64,000 nt of DNA from Symbiodinium natans (Eukaryota; Sar; Dinophyceae; Suessiales; Symbiodiniaceae). Below the pieces are notes generated by a model, which was given only the letters and a program-made list of their open reading frames with translations, ran no database searches and had not been told where the DNA came from. Numbering within the stretch: the stretch's first letter is position 1; each line of letters begins with the position of its first letter. This document shows positions 1 through 9,400 of the stretch, piece after piece. A program made the translations under genes and the position numbers. The DNA lies in NCBI GenBank assembly GCA_905221605.1, contig CAJNDS010000136.1:790001-854000 (forward strand), written 5' to 3'.

Positions 1-319
1 GTACCCCCAAAAAACGATTGTGTACACATAGGTCTCTGGGTATGGTGTTGGACCTTAATTACCAGGGCTGAGGGCTTGTTAAACCGGTTGAGACATCCAG
101 CCGACATGCGCACGCTGCTGCAGCTTCCTGCGCTGCCTCGTCACTCTTTCCTAAACCTAAACCCTAATAAACCTTAAACCCAGTTCACGCCGCGCTCCCC
201 AAATCCCCCCCCCCCCTGACCGCAGTAGCTTTCAAGAGCCTGAGCAGGAAAGGGGGTCTAACTTTCAGCTGCTACGCTGAGATCCCTGGTACGGCTAGCT
301 GCCAGCCAGGTTTTAGAAG

Positions 320-571
320 CTATGTGTCGCTGTGCCGATGCACACCAAGTTTACGGTTTACGATGTAGGCTTTTAGAGGATTACGGAAAGTTGCCAGCTT
401 AACTATAGACTTCTGGTCTCGTTCGCCCGAGGTGATCAGAGGTACGAACGTATGCAGTACGCATTCTACAAGAATTCCGTCAAGTGTTTGAGCAGCAGGG
501 GGAAGACCTTCGTATGCTTCTGACCTGATAAGCAGTACCTTAGGGACCAATTGAACCCTAAAAGGGTTCAT
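320..571 (-). CDS. Probable exon, hypothetical protein
   Basis: The minus strand is open for about 80 codons with mixed protein-like composition, including VQLVPKVLLIRSEAYEGLPP. The 5' edge lies in an inverted motif (AACCCTTTTAGGGTT), so the true exon probably starts a few codons inside the open frame. No family recognised. Confidence 0.45.
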   Translation of the reverse strand: MNPFRVQLVPKVLLIRSEAYEGLPPAAQTLDGILVECVLHTFVPLITSGERDQKSIVKLATFRNPLKAYIVNRKLGVHRHSDT

Positions 572-966
572 GGCTCACATACCTTTAATGAGTCGTTTTG
601 GGTAGATGATCCCCCCCCAAAAAAAAAACAAAAACTCTTTGGGGTTCATGTGGTACCCTAAACCCTAAACCCTGTTTCCTAAGATCCCAGACCCTAAACC
701 CTAAACCCCAAACCCCAAGGGTCGTTTCCTGGCGCCAACATGGCCCGCCAGCCAAGGCGGCATATATCCAGCGCACCACCCCAAGCTCAGCTCAACGAGC
801 CTTAGATGGCAAGTGCTTCATTTTGGACTTCGGGGGTCCTTGGAAGTAGTTTTTTGATCAGCTAAAAGGACAGTTTTTGCAAGGGTGTTAAGTTCAGTAG
901 AATGGAGATGTTTCTGCATGATGCTGCCGTTTATTCCTACTATAGTTATGCGGAGCCCTAATTTAG

Positions 967-1573
967 GTTACCCAGGGCCTACCGTGTAGAGAGCTGGCCA
1001 CGTGGCTGCAGCCACAGACACGAGATCGCATCCCAAAAGCTTCTGTGAAGAAAACCCTAAACCCTAAACCCTAAACCCCAAACCCTAAACCCTAAACCCT
1101 AAACCCTAAACCCCCCCCCCCCCACCCCATAAGCCTGACAAAAAGGAGCGGCATGCCCAGCGGCCACGCGCAGACCAGTACGCTGCTGGGGACCATCTTC
1201 ACTTGCCTCTTGGCTTCGGGAGTCAGGGTTTAGGGTTTAGGGTTTAGGGTTCAGGGTTTAGGGTTGCTCAGTTGAGCTTTAAGTTGTGGGGCCTCCGTCT
1301 TTTTGGCTCCTAAGCCCTAAGCCCTAAGCCCTAAGCCCTAAGCCCTCAGCCCTCAGCCCTCAGCCCTAAGCCCTAAGCCCTAAGCCCTAAGCCCTAAGCC
1401 TGGCTGTTCATTCATGATGCCCTTGGAAGGATTTCTGAAGAGTGAGTCTGGGTTCAGGTTTGCAGGACTGGTAAGTCTCTAGGAGATCCTCTCAGTTGCA
1501 TGACTCATCATCTTCCCACCCACTTGACACAACCAGATATGGATGGCTAGACAGCCCTTTTGTGTTCATGAAG
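967..1573 (+). CDS. Four-exon partial gene interrupted by telomere-repeat introns
   Basis: Exons are 967-1044, 1134-1227, 1399-1441 and 1537-about 1573. All three introns are GT-AG and their phases agree (0, 1, 2), giving one open protein that runs through KPDKKERHAQ, ADQYAAGDHLHLPLGF, AWLFIHDALGRISEE and YGWLDSPFVFMKG. Intron 1 (1045-1133) holds eight CCCTAAA units and a C tract. Intron 2 (1228-1398) starts with GTTTAGGG repeats and ends with CCCTAAG/CCCTCAG repeats, so its ends can pair. Intron 3 (1442-1536) starts GTGAGT and ends CCAG. Both gene ends are outside the model. Family not recognised. Confidence 0.65.
1054..1125. repeat. CCCTAAA x8 plus C tract
   Basis: Inside intron 1045-1133. 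Confidence 0.95.
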
Positions 1574-1847
1574 GGCTTAGGGGGTTGGGGATGTAGGGGT
1601 TAGGGGTTAGGGCCTGGAGTTTGCCAAGCTACTATGAAACATCGTGGAAACTTCTTAAAAAGATCTTGCCGAAGCCAATGCAAGGGCTGTGAATGAACAG
1701 CAGCAATAGTGGTGCGCCAGAATGAGTGACTTTGGGAAGTTCCAGCGTGTGGCCATCATGATTCCTGAAACAAGATCCTTGGTATCTATACAGTATACTC
1801 CTTCACCATGCCTCGTGTTCAGGGGTTCTTTGGGGTTCGCCTCGTAG

Positions 1848-2201
1848 GTCCGTTTCAAGGGCACAAGGACTAGTTGGCTGCTGCCCTGGCACCACACCAG
1901 GCCACATTTTGGAACTCGGACCCGTGGGAGATTCCGAAGTCGAGACCTGCCTGTGTTTCGGAAGAGCTCAGGGTTTTGTGGGCAAGGGCTTGAGGGTACT
2001 AGCGGGGGCTACTGGTTTCTGCATACTGAAGTCTGTGCAGCGGCTACTTCGGGGATGGGCTCCTTCTTGCCAAGATGCTGCAAGGATATCATCAATTCTG
2101 GCTCACTGCTTAATGCGGGTGCCCTTGCTATGCTGAGAGTTTGCAACGGGGTCGTGTTTCTTTGGGGCTTCCTGCGGAGCAGGCTTCCCGGTGTCAGTTA
2201 G
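1848..2201 (+). CDS. Probable exon with hydrophobic C-terminal half
   Basis: It opens after a CGTAG acceptor and stays open for 117 codons to TAG. The second half (SGSLLNAGALAMLRV, then GVVFLWGFL) could be a membrane segment. It lies just downstream of the four-exon model and may belong to it. The stop is inside the start of a CCCTAAA tract, so the exon may really end a few codons earlier. Confidence 0.5.
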   Translation, partial: VRFKGTRTSWLLPWHHTRPHFGTRTRGRFRSRDLPVFRKSSGFCGQGLEGTSGGYWFLHTEVCAAATSGMGSFLPRCCKDIINSGSLLNAGALAMLRVCNGVVFLWGFLRSRLPGVS

Positions 2202-2284
2202 TTACCCTAAACCCTAAACCCTAAACCCGAAACCCTAAACCCTAAACCCTAAACCGTCCATGTCTCGTTCCGTCAGCTGCATAG

Positions 2285-2353
2285 GTCGGCGTGAACGCGC
2301 AGGTGTCGGCTCATGCAGCTTGCGCCATTGCGTATGTGTGGATGCTCGGCTGA
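2285..2353 (+). CDS. Small probable exon
   Basis: After a CATAG acceptor, 22 open codons read VGVNAQVSAHAACAIAYVWM. It lies between two CCCTAAA tracts. No family recognised. Confidence 0.4.
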   Translation, partial: VGVNAQVSAHAACAIAYVWMLG

Positions 2354-2753
2354 ATCTGAAGACAGCTGCGTTCCCTAAACCCTAAACCCTAAACCCACGT
2401 GGGCTCAATTTCCTCTAAGCAAGAAGCACTGCGACCTTCAGGTGACAGTCCCAAGCATAAAGCGGATTCTTGGGGAGACCTTTTTTGCAGACACTGTAGT
2501 TCTCTAAATGCGGGTGGGTCCTATATACTGTGGTACGGCACCATTAAGGAGCCCCCAAAATGGACCCTAATTCAGTACCCGCTGAAACCGCATCTTGGTG
2601 CTAGAATTTGTTGATTTAGACCAGCGAAACCCGAAACCCTAAACCTGAAACCCTAAACCCTAAACCCTCTTTCCTCTGAGCTGTAGCTGTTTTCCTGATT
2701 GGGGATCTCCCTACTTGGTGAGTGCATATGCCAGATACCCTGCGATGCAAGAA

Positions 2754-2813
2754 ACCCTAAACCCTAAACCCTAAACCCTAAACCCTAAACCCTAAACCCT
2801 AAACCCTAAACCC
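2754..2813. repeat. CCCTAAA x8
   Basis: Perfect tract left of the exon at 2822. Confidence 0.95.
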
Positions 2814-2821
2814 GAATTTGA

Positions 2822-2914
2822 GTTGCAAGCCCAGAAGTGAAACAAAGGCTACTGGCCATCGCTGCCTCTTGGCTGTGCGATGGGACGGTGCCTTCTCACT
2901 GCGACAGAGGGCCT
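2822..2914 (+). CDS. Small probable exon between outward-facing telomere tracts
   Basis: Reads VASPEVKQRLLAIAASWLCD and continues open to the next tract. CCCTAAA repeats lie on its left and TTTAGGG repeats on its right. Confidence 0.5.
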
Positions 2915-2950
2915 AGGGGTTTAGGGTTTTAGGGTTGGGGGTTTAGGGTT

Positions 2951-3033
2951 TATTTCCCTACAGTTAAATAGTAAATACTCTTAATTAGTAGGTATAACCT
3001 ATTAAACCGTAGGTAAAGAGAGTCCCAGAGAAA
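2951..3033. mobile_element. Family A element, left end replaced by TTTAGGG
   Basis: GGGTTTATTTCCCTACAG, then TTAATTAGTAGGTATAACC, and GTAGGTAAAGAGAGTCCCAG. Confidence 0.65.
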
Positions 3034-3066
3034 CCCTGTCTACAGTTTAGGGGTTTAGGGTTTAGG

Positions 3067-3174
3067 ATGCAAACGGGTTCAGGGGTGTCGGGCGGCAACG
3101 GACTCGCCCAATCCGTAGCAAGTCAAATTTCAGTTCGAGACTCCTCTCGGTGCATCCTGACACATGACTCATAG
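3067..3174 (+). CDS. Probable exon, MQTGSGVSGG reading
   Basis: Open for 35 codons from an ATG right after a TTTAGG edge to TAG: MQTGSGVSGGNGLAQS, then QISVRDSSRCILTH. The minus strand is also open here but has poorer composition. Confidence 0.4.
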   Translation: MQTGSGVSGGNGLAQSVASQISVRDSSRCILTHDS

Positions 3175-3226
3175 CCACCTCAGCAGTTCGTACACCTTGG
3201 CCCTCAAGTCGTGAGATGCTAGCAGG

Positions 3227-3343
3227 ATGGCGCATTTCGGTCGTTTCACGGTTCCTCGCAACCAGCACGCCACAAGTTCACAAGATCTTCTACCCTTGAG
3301 AACCTTCATCACTGCAATTGAAGCAGCTCTATGTTGCAGATGA
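3227..3343 (+). CDS. Probable exon, MAHFGRFTV reading
   Basis: 38 codons, MAHFGRFTVPRNQHATSSQD then a hydrophobic stretch ending CCR and TGA. It could be the 3' exon of a small gene. Confidence 0.4.
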   Translation: MAHFGRFTVPRNQHATSSQDLLPLRTFITAIEAALCCR

Positions 3344-3361
3344 CCCCGCCCCCCCACCGCC

Positions 3362-3875
3362 GTGCCTAGCTGCCAACATCGACTCGTAATTTCAACCTTC
3401 CCATGGCCTCAGACCCTGTCACTATTAGATGAAGAACCCCCACCCAAGAAACAAAAAAGTAGTCCCTGTATAATCCTTGTAAGGAAGATCTATATATATA
3501 TATATTATTTATTTATTTATTTAGATTCTTTTTTTTTGTGTGTGTGTGTGTGTGTGTTTTTTTTGTTGTTTTTTTTGGGGGGGGGGTTCTTAAGCAAATG
3601 CTGGATAAGGTCATTCTGTCCCGCACCCGCTTTGGTGGCCCACTTCGAGTGAACATCGGCGGCCGCAACGTGGCCCAGTCACCCGGAATCACTGGCACAA
3701 GGAGGGGTTTAGGGTTTAGGGTTTAGGGCTTAGGGTTTAGGGTTTAGGGTTTAGGGTCCTTATAACTCTACTTATAACTAGGGGGCCCCTCCTTGCAGGG
3801 GGGGAGAAAGACATTCGAGAGCTTGCGGCTCGAGGCATTAAAGTTCAGGGGCGGCGAGGGCAGAGTTTAGCCTAG
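3362..3875 (+). CDS. Three-exon partial gene with introns from families J and B
   Basis: Exons are about 3362-3448, 3595-3697 and 3799-3875 (TAG stop). Removing 3449-3594 (family J, containing TA and TG microsatellites) and 3698-3798 (family B, interior replaced by TTTAGGG repeats) gives a continuous frame: LSLLDEEPPPK joined to QMLDKVILSRTRFGG, RVNIGGRNVAQSPGITG, then RGEKDIRELAARGIKV. The J junction is phase 0 and the B junction phase 1. These are the same boundaries that restore frame at other copies of J and B. Family not recognised; 5' end unknown. Confidence 0.65.
3449..3594 (+). mobile_element. Family J introner with microsatellites
   Basis: Preceded by CCCAAG, starts AAACAAAAAAG, ends GGGGTTCTTAAG. 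Holds (TA)n, (TTTA)n and (TG)n tracts. Confidence 0.7.
3698..3798 (+). mobile_element. Family B introner, interior replaced by TTTAGGG
   Basis: CAAGGAGGGG, then seven TTTAGGG units, then TCCTTATAACTCTACTTATA and GGGGGCCCCTCCTTGCAG. Confidence 0.75.
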
Positions 3876-3990
3876 GCCTAAACCCTAAACCCTAAGCCCT
3901 AAACCCTAAACCGTAAACCCTAAACCCTAAACTCTAAACCCTAAACCCTAAACTCTAAACCGAAACCCTATAAACCTACACCCTAAACCG
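3876..3990. repeat. CCCTAAA, degenerate
   Basis: About 13 units with CTCTAAA and CCGTAAA variants, directly after the stop at 3875. Confidence 0.9.
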
Positions 3991-4327
3991 CAGCCTTGCG
4001 ACCCATGGCTCCTTCGTAGAATTGGGTCCCAGCTTCCTTTATCAGGCGCTTCCTAATCCATTAGTTGCAAGACTGACACGAGCCCCATGTGCTGGTACTA
4101 GGAACGGGGAGTGGTAGGGAGGGTTTAACCAATTCAAAAAAAGATTCAAACAAATCTTTTTCTATCCACATTTTTTTGGCTAGTGCTCCACCAGCCTCGT
4201 CAACATACGGCAGGTTCCCGATGTCAAGGTGCCTTTTCTGGGGAGGGGGTTCCCCTGCTTTCGGTGCCACAAGTCGTTCTGTGCGGGCAGCAGCATCGTG
4301 TACTGGCAGTAAGCGCACTAGTGAAAC

Positions 4328-4445
4328 TCGGACCCAGAGAAGGCCCCTCTTCCCTTTGTTAGTGTTTTTTGGTTCCCTGATATGAGGCCCCCCTGTGACC
4401 AAGAAGGGCACCCTTTTCAAAAGCCCTGTTCCTAGGAGGTCCTAG
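4328..4445. mobile_element. Family H element
   Basis: TCGGACCCAGAGAAGGCC at the left, CTGTTCCTAGGAGGTCCTAG at the right, with AAGGGCACCCTTTT inside. Confidence 0.6.
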
Positions 4446-4463
4446 CGGTAGTAGAACCTGGAT

Positions 4464-4565
4464 TTTGGAGTACTATACGTTAATGCTTTGTTTTGTTCTG
4501 GGTTCCTATCATAGCTACTTCTACCTAAAAGGTATATACCTTTGTTTTCCAGGGTCTACTCCAAA
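4464..4565. mobile_element. Family F element
   Basis: TTTTGGAGTACTATACGTTA to GGTCTACTCCAAAG. Second copy at 23302. Confidence 0.7.
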
Positions 4566-4566
4566 G

Positions 4567-4685
4567 CAGGGTCACCAGACATCCCTTGCGCCAACCCAGG
4601 GTGGGGCAGCATTCCCTAGAATCCCTCGAGAAGGCCCTTCATGGGGTCATCTTGTGGGATCATAAGGCCCCAACAGCCCGTCCCG
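4567..4685 (+). CDS. Probable exon after a family F element
   Basis: Directly downstream of the element ending CTCCAAAG. Open for about 38 codons (SLESLEKALHGVILWDHK) into the next CCCTAAA tract. Confidence 0.45.
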
Positions 4686-4692
4686 TTCCGCC

Positions 4693-4762
4693 CTAAACCC
4701 TAAACCCTAAACCCTAAACCCTAAACCCTAAACCCTAAACCCTAAACCCTAAACCCTAAACC
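4693..4762. repeat. CCCTAAA x10
   Basis: Inside the intron before 4788. Confidence 0.95.
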
Positions 4763-4787
4763 CCCAAAAACAAAAGAACTCCCCCAG

Positions 4788-4876
4788 GCATACCTGCCTT
4801 CAAGTCGCCGTGGGTGCCGCGATCGGGGTCTGCCTCGGCATGGGAGCCTACTGGCCAGGGACTCAGGAGCTTCAAG
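4788..4876 (+). CDS. Exon with canonical splice sites, hydrophobic
   Basis: Acceptor CCCCCAG and donor AAG/GTATGT. The product reads CLQVAVGAAIGVCLGMGAYW, a likely membrane segment. The upstream intron holds ten CCCTAAA units and the downstream intron begins with TTTAGGG repeats. Confidence 0.6.
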
Positions 4877-5276
4877 GTATGTTTTGGGGTTTAGGGTTTA
4901 CGGTTTAGGGCTAGGAATATTTCAGCCCAACATACATTCCCAAAAAGTGTGTGTGTGTAGTCCGCACATGCCTATGGGTAGTTCCACGAAGTGCAGAGTA
5001 CCCATATATACAGATTCAGATACATATAAAGTATGCTCATTGTGTATTTGCCGCCCTAGGGGTTGGCTGGGAGCGTTAGGGTTTCGGGTTTAGGGTTTAG
5101 GGTTTAGGAATCTGGGTCGACAAAAGGGTTTAGGGATTTTGGAGCTCGGTTTTCAACGATCAAGGATGTGGGCTTTTGAGTCTGCTTTGGGGTTCTGGGC
5201 TTAGGCGGGTCTTGGGCTAAGAGCCTCTGGTGCGATCGACACCCTACTTCAGGGTAAAGGTTCACGGTTTAGGCCA

Positions 5277-5310
5277 TAAACCCTAAACCTTAAACCCTAG
5301 GGTTTAGGGT
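5277..5310. repeat. CCCTAAA meeting TTTAGGG head to head
   Basis: AAACCCTAGGGTTTAGGG, a palindromic centre with CCCTAGGG. Confidence 0.85.
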
Positions 5311-5585
5311 CACCTAAATTCGGAACCCTACCATATGGCGAAAACAGGGGAACCCCAATATAGATCCCCAAGTAGCAGGACTCCCTGAGAACAATGATCT
5401 CAATGGGGTACCCCTAATTTCGGAAACCCACATGTGGTGCGAGCCTCCTGGCCATCCCTAAACCCTAAACCCTAAACCCTAATTCCTAAACCCTAAACCT
5501 CTCAGCCAGGTGCTATCTCCAGCGCAGTGGTTGCGGCCTCATCTCTTTCTTTGGGACGAGAGAGAAAGTGAGAAAGTGCATGAGA

Positions 5586-5867
5586 CCTAACCCTAAACCC
5601 CAAACCCTAAACCCTAAACCCCAAACCCCAAACCCTAAACCCTAAACCCTAAACTAACTTCTTAAGTTTAAACCTCCATAGGGCTGGCCTGGGCTCGGGC
5701 GGTTACAGGCTCGTAGCGTTGAGGCGCGATCTCCCACAGTAGGACGGGCGCCAAGCCAAATGTGATCGAAGCCCTTAGATTCAGGGTAGGGTTTAGGGTT
5801 TAGGGTTTAGGGTTTCGGGTTTAGGGTTTCGGGTTTAGGGTTTAGGGTTTAGGGTTTAGGGTTTAGG
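5586..5867. repeat. CCCTAAA x10 then, after 130 bp, TTTAGGG x12
   Basis: Outward-facing pair around 5660-5780, where I see no clear exon. Confidence 0.85.
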
Positions 5868-6001
5868 GCAGCAGTTCCAACGCCACCTTCCTTGTCTTTC
5901 GTAGGGTGCTGAGGAGATCCTGCTGCTGCAGGGGCAGTTTAGGGTCCTTCGCCCCGCGGCCCTTGTTCCTAGACCCTGTAACCATGTTTGGCCCTAATAC
6001 T

Positions 6002-6094
6002 GTTTAGGGTTTAGGGTTTAGGGCTAGGGTTTAGGGCTAGGGTTTAGGGTTTAGGGTTTAGTGTTTAGGGTTTACGGTTTAGGGTGTAGGGTTT
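6002..6094. repeat. TTTAGGG x13, degenerate
   Basis: Just upstream of the ATG at 6101. Confidence 0.9.
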
Positions 6095-6100
6095 AGAGCC

Positions 6101-6280
6101 ATGTCGCTCAGGATGTTTTTGTTGCTCAGTTTGGTTCATGAGCACAGTTGGGCGGCCCGAGCATGCAACGGGAATATGACAAGCTCCATCTTGCGGCAAG
6201 CTTTCTCTGAGTGGGTTTGTGCCAAGCAAGAAATAGAGGGGTCGGAAAAAAAAATCTACTATGCCTATTATGGTCCCTAA
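6101..6280 (+). CDS. Small ORF or exon with hydrophobic start
   Basis: The ATG at 6101 follows a TTTAGGG tract. It reads MSLRMFLLLSLVHEHSWA, then CNGNMTSSILRQAFSEWVC, 59 codons to TAA. The last codons run into a short element, so the real exon may end near 6250. The start resembles a signal peptide, but a second, better one begins at 6452. Confidence 0.45.
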   Translation: MSLRMFLLLSLVHEHSWAARACNGNMTSSILRQAFSEWVCAKQEIEGSEKKIYYAYYGP

Positions 6281-6451
6281 ATTCCCCTATGGTACCTAGA
6301 ATAAATACACTAGAATAGCCCCCAAACACCCTAAACCCTAAACACCCTATTCTAAAAGTTCAGGCCCCTTTTTCAGACACCCTTTGCCACCAGCCTCTCG
6401 TCCCTGATGGCAGCTTGTCGCATGCGCGGCCACAGAGGCCATGGGCGCCAA

Positions 6452-9400
6452 ATGCACAGGCTGGGTGAAACCCTAAACCCTATAGCCCTAAGCCCTAAAC
6501 CCTAAACCCTAAACCTTAACCCGAAACCCTAAACCCTAAACCCTAAAGCCTATCGCCCTAAAACCTAAACCCTAAAGCGCAGGCTTGGTGCTCCTTCTGT
6601 GCCTCTTGTGGCCGACTTGCTGTGATGGAGGCGGTGTTGGCAATGTGCAGTTCCTTGGACCCAAGTAACCCTAAAAAGGTTTGGGGTTTAGGGTTTATAG
6701 GGTTTAGGGTTTAGGGTTTAGGGTTTAGGTTCATAGACCTTAAATAGGACTTAGAGTAGTTTTGGATAGACGACCCCAAATTAACGGTTCGTTTGGCCCC
6801 CAAGGTTTACAGACATTGACACGGATGAGTACATGATCGAAGGGGTCATCTCTTGGGATCCGCCTGCGGATGAAGCCTCCGTACTTCATTACGCGGTGTG
6901 GGTTTCCCACGAGAAGGACTTCCAGGGGAGGGAGGGGGGGGTTCAGGGGGGGGGGGGGGGGGGTAACCCATGCTTCCCTATGTAACCCATGCTTCCCTAT
7001 AATACTCCCTACTACTCCCTCTAAGCTTCCCTAAGGTTCCCTAGGTACCTACCCCCCTTGATCCCCCCCCTCCCCTTAAGAGCCCTATAAAAGGACAAAG
7101 AGCATCTACCCGCCATCCAGTTCCTCGCCATGAAAGTCCCGTACAACTCCAGCACAGACCCTGTGGAATACCACGTGCCCGTCGGCACAAACCAAGTCAC
7201 TTTGGAGAACACCGCTCGAGACTTGCAGTTTGGGTTCTACGGAACCTAGGTTGGACTTTACTACAACTTTGCCACTTTTTCAGTTGTGGGGTTCCTCTAA
7301 TTTCATATTCACAGGGAGCAAAAACTGATACTTTTATTGGGGCAGTTAAAGAGCAGCCAAGGAACGTGGATCATGGTGCTGGCCAATCGGGATGGCGTTG
7401 ATATGGAAACTAGCACCCGGAGTGGGCTCGGATTTCCTTTTTTGTTTAAGGTTAGGGTTCCTTTAGAATCTTCTTAAAACCAAACAGGGTACCCTTTTTG
7501 TTCCTAGGTTACTCCTGGGTCTAGGAAACCACCTTCGAAGAAGCTGGTTACGCGGCAATTTACGATTCCTCGCCCCACGAACTAGGAGATGTCGTCGTGG
7601 CAAACATCGCGTTCACGGACGAAGATTATCTTGAGAATTTCATTGGAGGGACTGTCACTTGGCAGCGCAGCTCTACGCAGGACTACGGCTTTGTGTCCGA
7701 GTTTCATGTGTACTTGGCAGATGACGCAGCAGGCACCAATGAGAGGTTTCTTGGATCTGTGGAAGCGATGCTTTTTACCTATGTGATCGCAAATGGCACA
7801 GCCGCCACCGAACGCTACATCTTGGTATACGCTTCAAACCCCAATGGTCGTGCCACTGCAGCCGCATCAGCCACGTTCTCGGACTGGATTTGGACACCTC
7901 CTTTCACGATTACATCCACATCCACGTTCACGCGCACGAGCTCAACAACCACATCAACAACATCTTCACACACCCGAACATCATCCGCAACATCCACGAC
8001 TTCTGAAACTTTCACCCAGACGTCAACCTCACAGTCTATCTCTTCCACAGTCACGGCATCGACCACCTCAGCCACCTCCTCCACCACATCTGCATCCGCC
8101 ACGGCTACATCATCTTCTTCGAGCTCGCGCTCCTCATCTACGTCGAGCACAACTTCCACTTCCTCCTCTACATCAGCAAGCTCTACTTCGACGTCGACGT
8201 CCTCTTCGACAACTTCCTCAAGCAGTAGCTCCACATCGTCAACCACTTCCTCCACGAGCTCCACATCGTCCTCAACTAGCTCCTCGTCATCTTCCACGTC
8301 TACTTCTTCAGCTAGCTCCACAAGTACAACAACATCCACCTCCACATCCTCAACAAGCTCTTCCACCAGCTCGAGCTCCACAAGCACTGCGTCATCCACA
8401 ACAAGCACTACATCAACATCGACGACATCAACGAGCACAAGCAGCAGTAGCTCGACCAGTACCACCACCAGCACCACATCTGCCAGCACTACAAGTACGT
8501 CTTCAACAACCTCAACAACTACATCAACATCGACGACATCAACGAGCACAAGCAGCAGTAGCTCGACAAGCACAAGCACGAGCACAGCAACTACAAGCAC
8601 GTCCGGCACATCCACGTCAAGTTCAACGACGACGTCAACATCGAGGACATCTACAAGCACCAGCGCGACCAGCTCGACCAGCAGCAGCACCAGCACAACA
8701 TCTACAAGCACCGCAAGCACATCAACGTCAACCTCAACCACTACATCAAGTTCGACCACATCAACAAGCACACGAAGCAGTAGTTCGACTAGCACAAGCG
8801 CCAGCAGCACCAGCTCCAGCAGCACCAGTTCCAGCACAACGTCGACGAGTATCAGCAGCACTTCTTCCTCCAGCTCGAGTTCGACCAGCTCCTCTTCCAC
8901 AACATCTACTTCCTCAACTACCACAACAAGAAGCACAACACCAACCACCACCTCCACGACATCGTCAACGAGCACGTCCAGCACAACGACATCTTCAACC
9001 TCCAGCACATCAACAAGTACCACCAGCACCTCAACGTCTAGCAGTACAACATCATCCAGTTCGACTACCGCGTCCTCGACGACTCAGACTGCAACAGCCT
9101 CGACATCTTCCACAACAACCACGAGCGCAACAGTGTCGTCCACAAACACGCTGACGAGCAGCACGTCCACGTCAACGAGCACTGCATCCTCAACCACTTC
9201 GACATCGACATCGGCCACCAGCAGCAGTACTACAAGCTCGTCTACATCCAGCTCGTCTTCGTCCTCTTCTAGATCGAGCACAAGCACCTCGTCCACGTCC
9301 TCTAGCACGTCGACCTCGTCAACTTCCAGCTCCACATCATCTACCACATCTACCACATCTACCTCAAGCAGTAGCTCCACATCGTCAACAACTTCCTCCA

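Noticed and set aside
1290-1313. Relict dinoflagellate spliced-leader sequence near CCGTCTTTTTGGCTCCTAAG
   Set aside because: Only a partial match to the leader, with gaps, inside an intron loop. No retrogene next to it.
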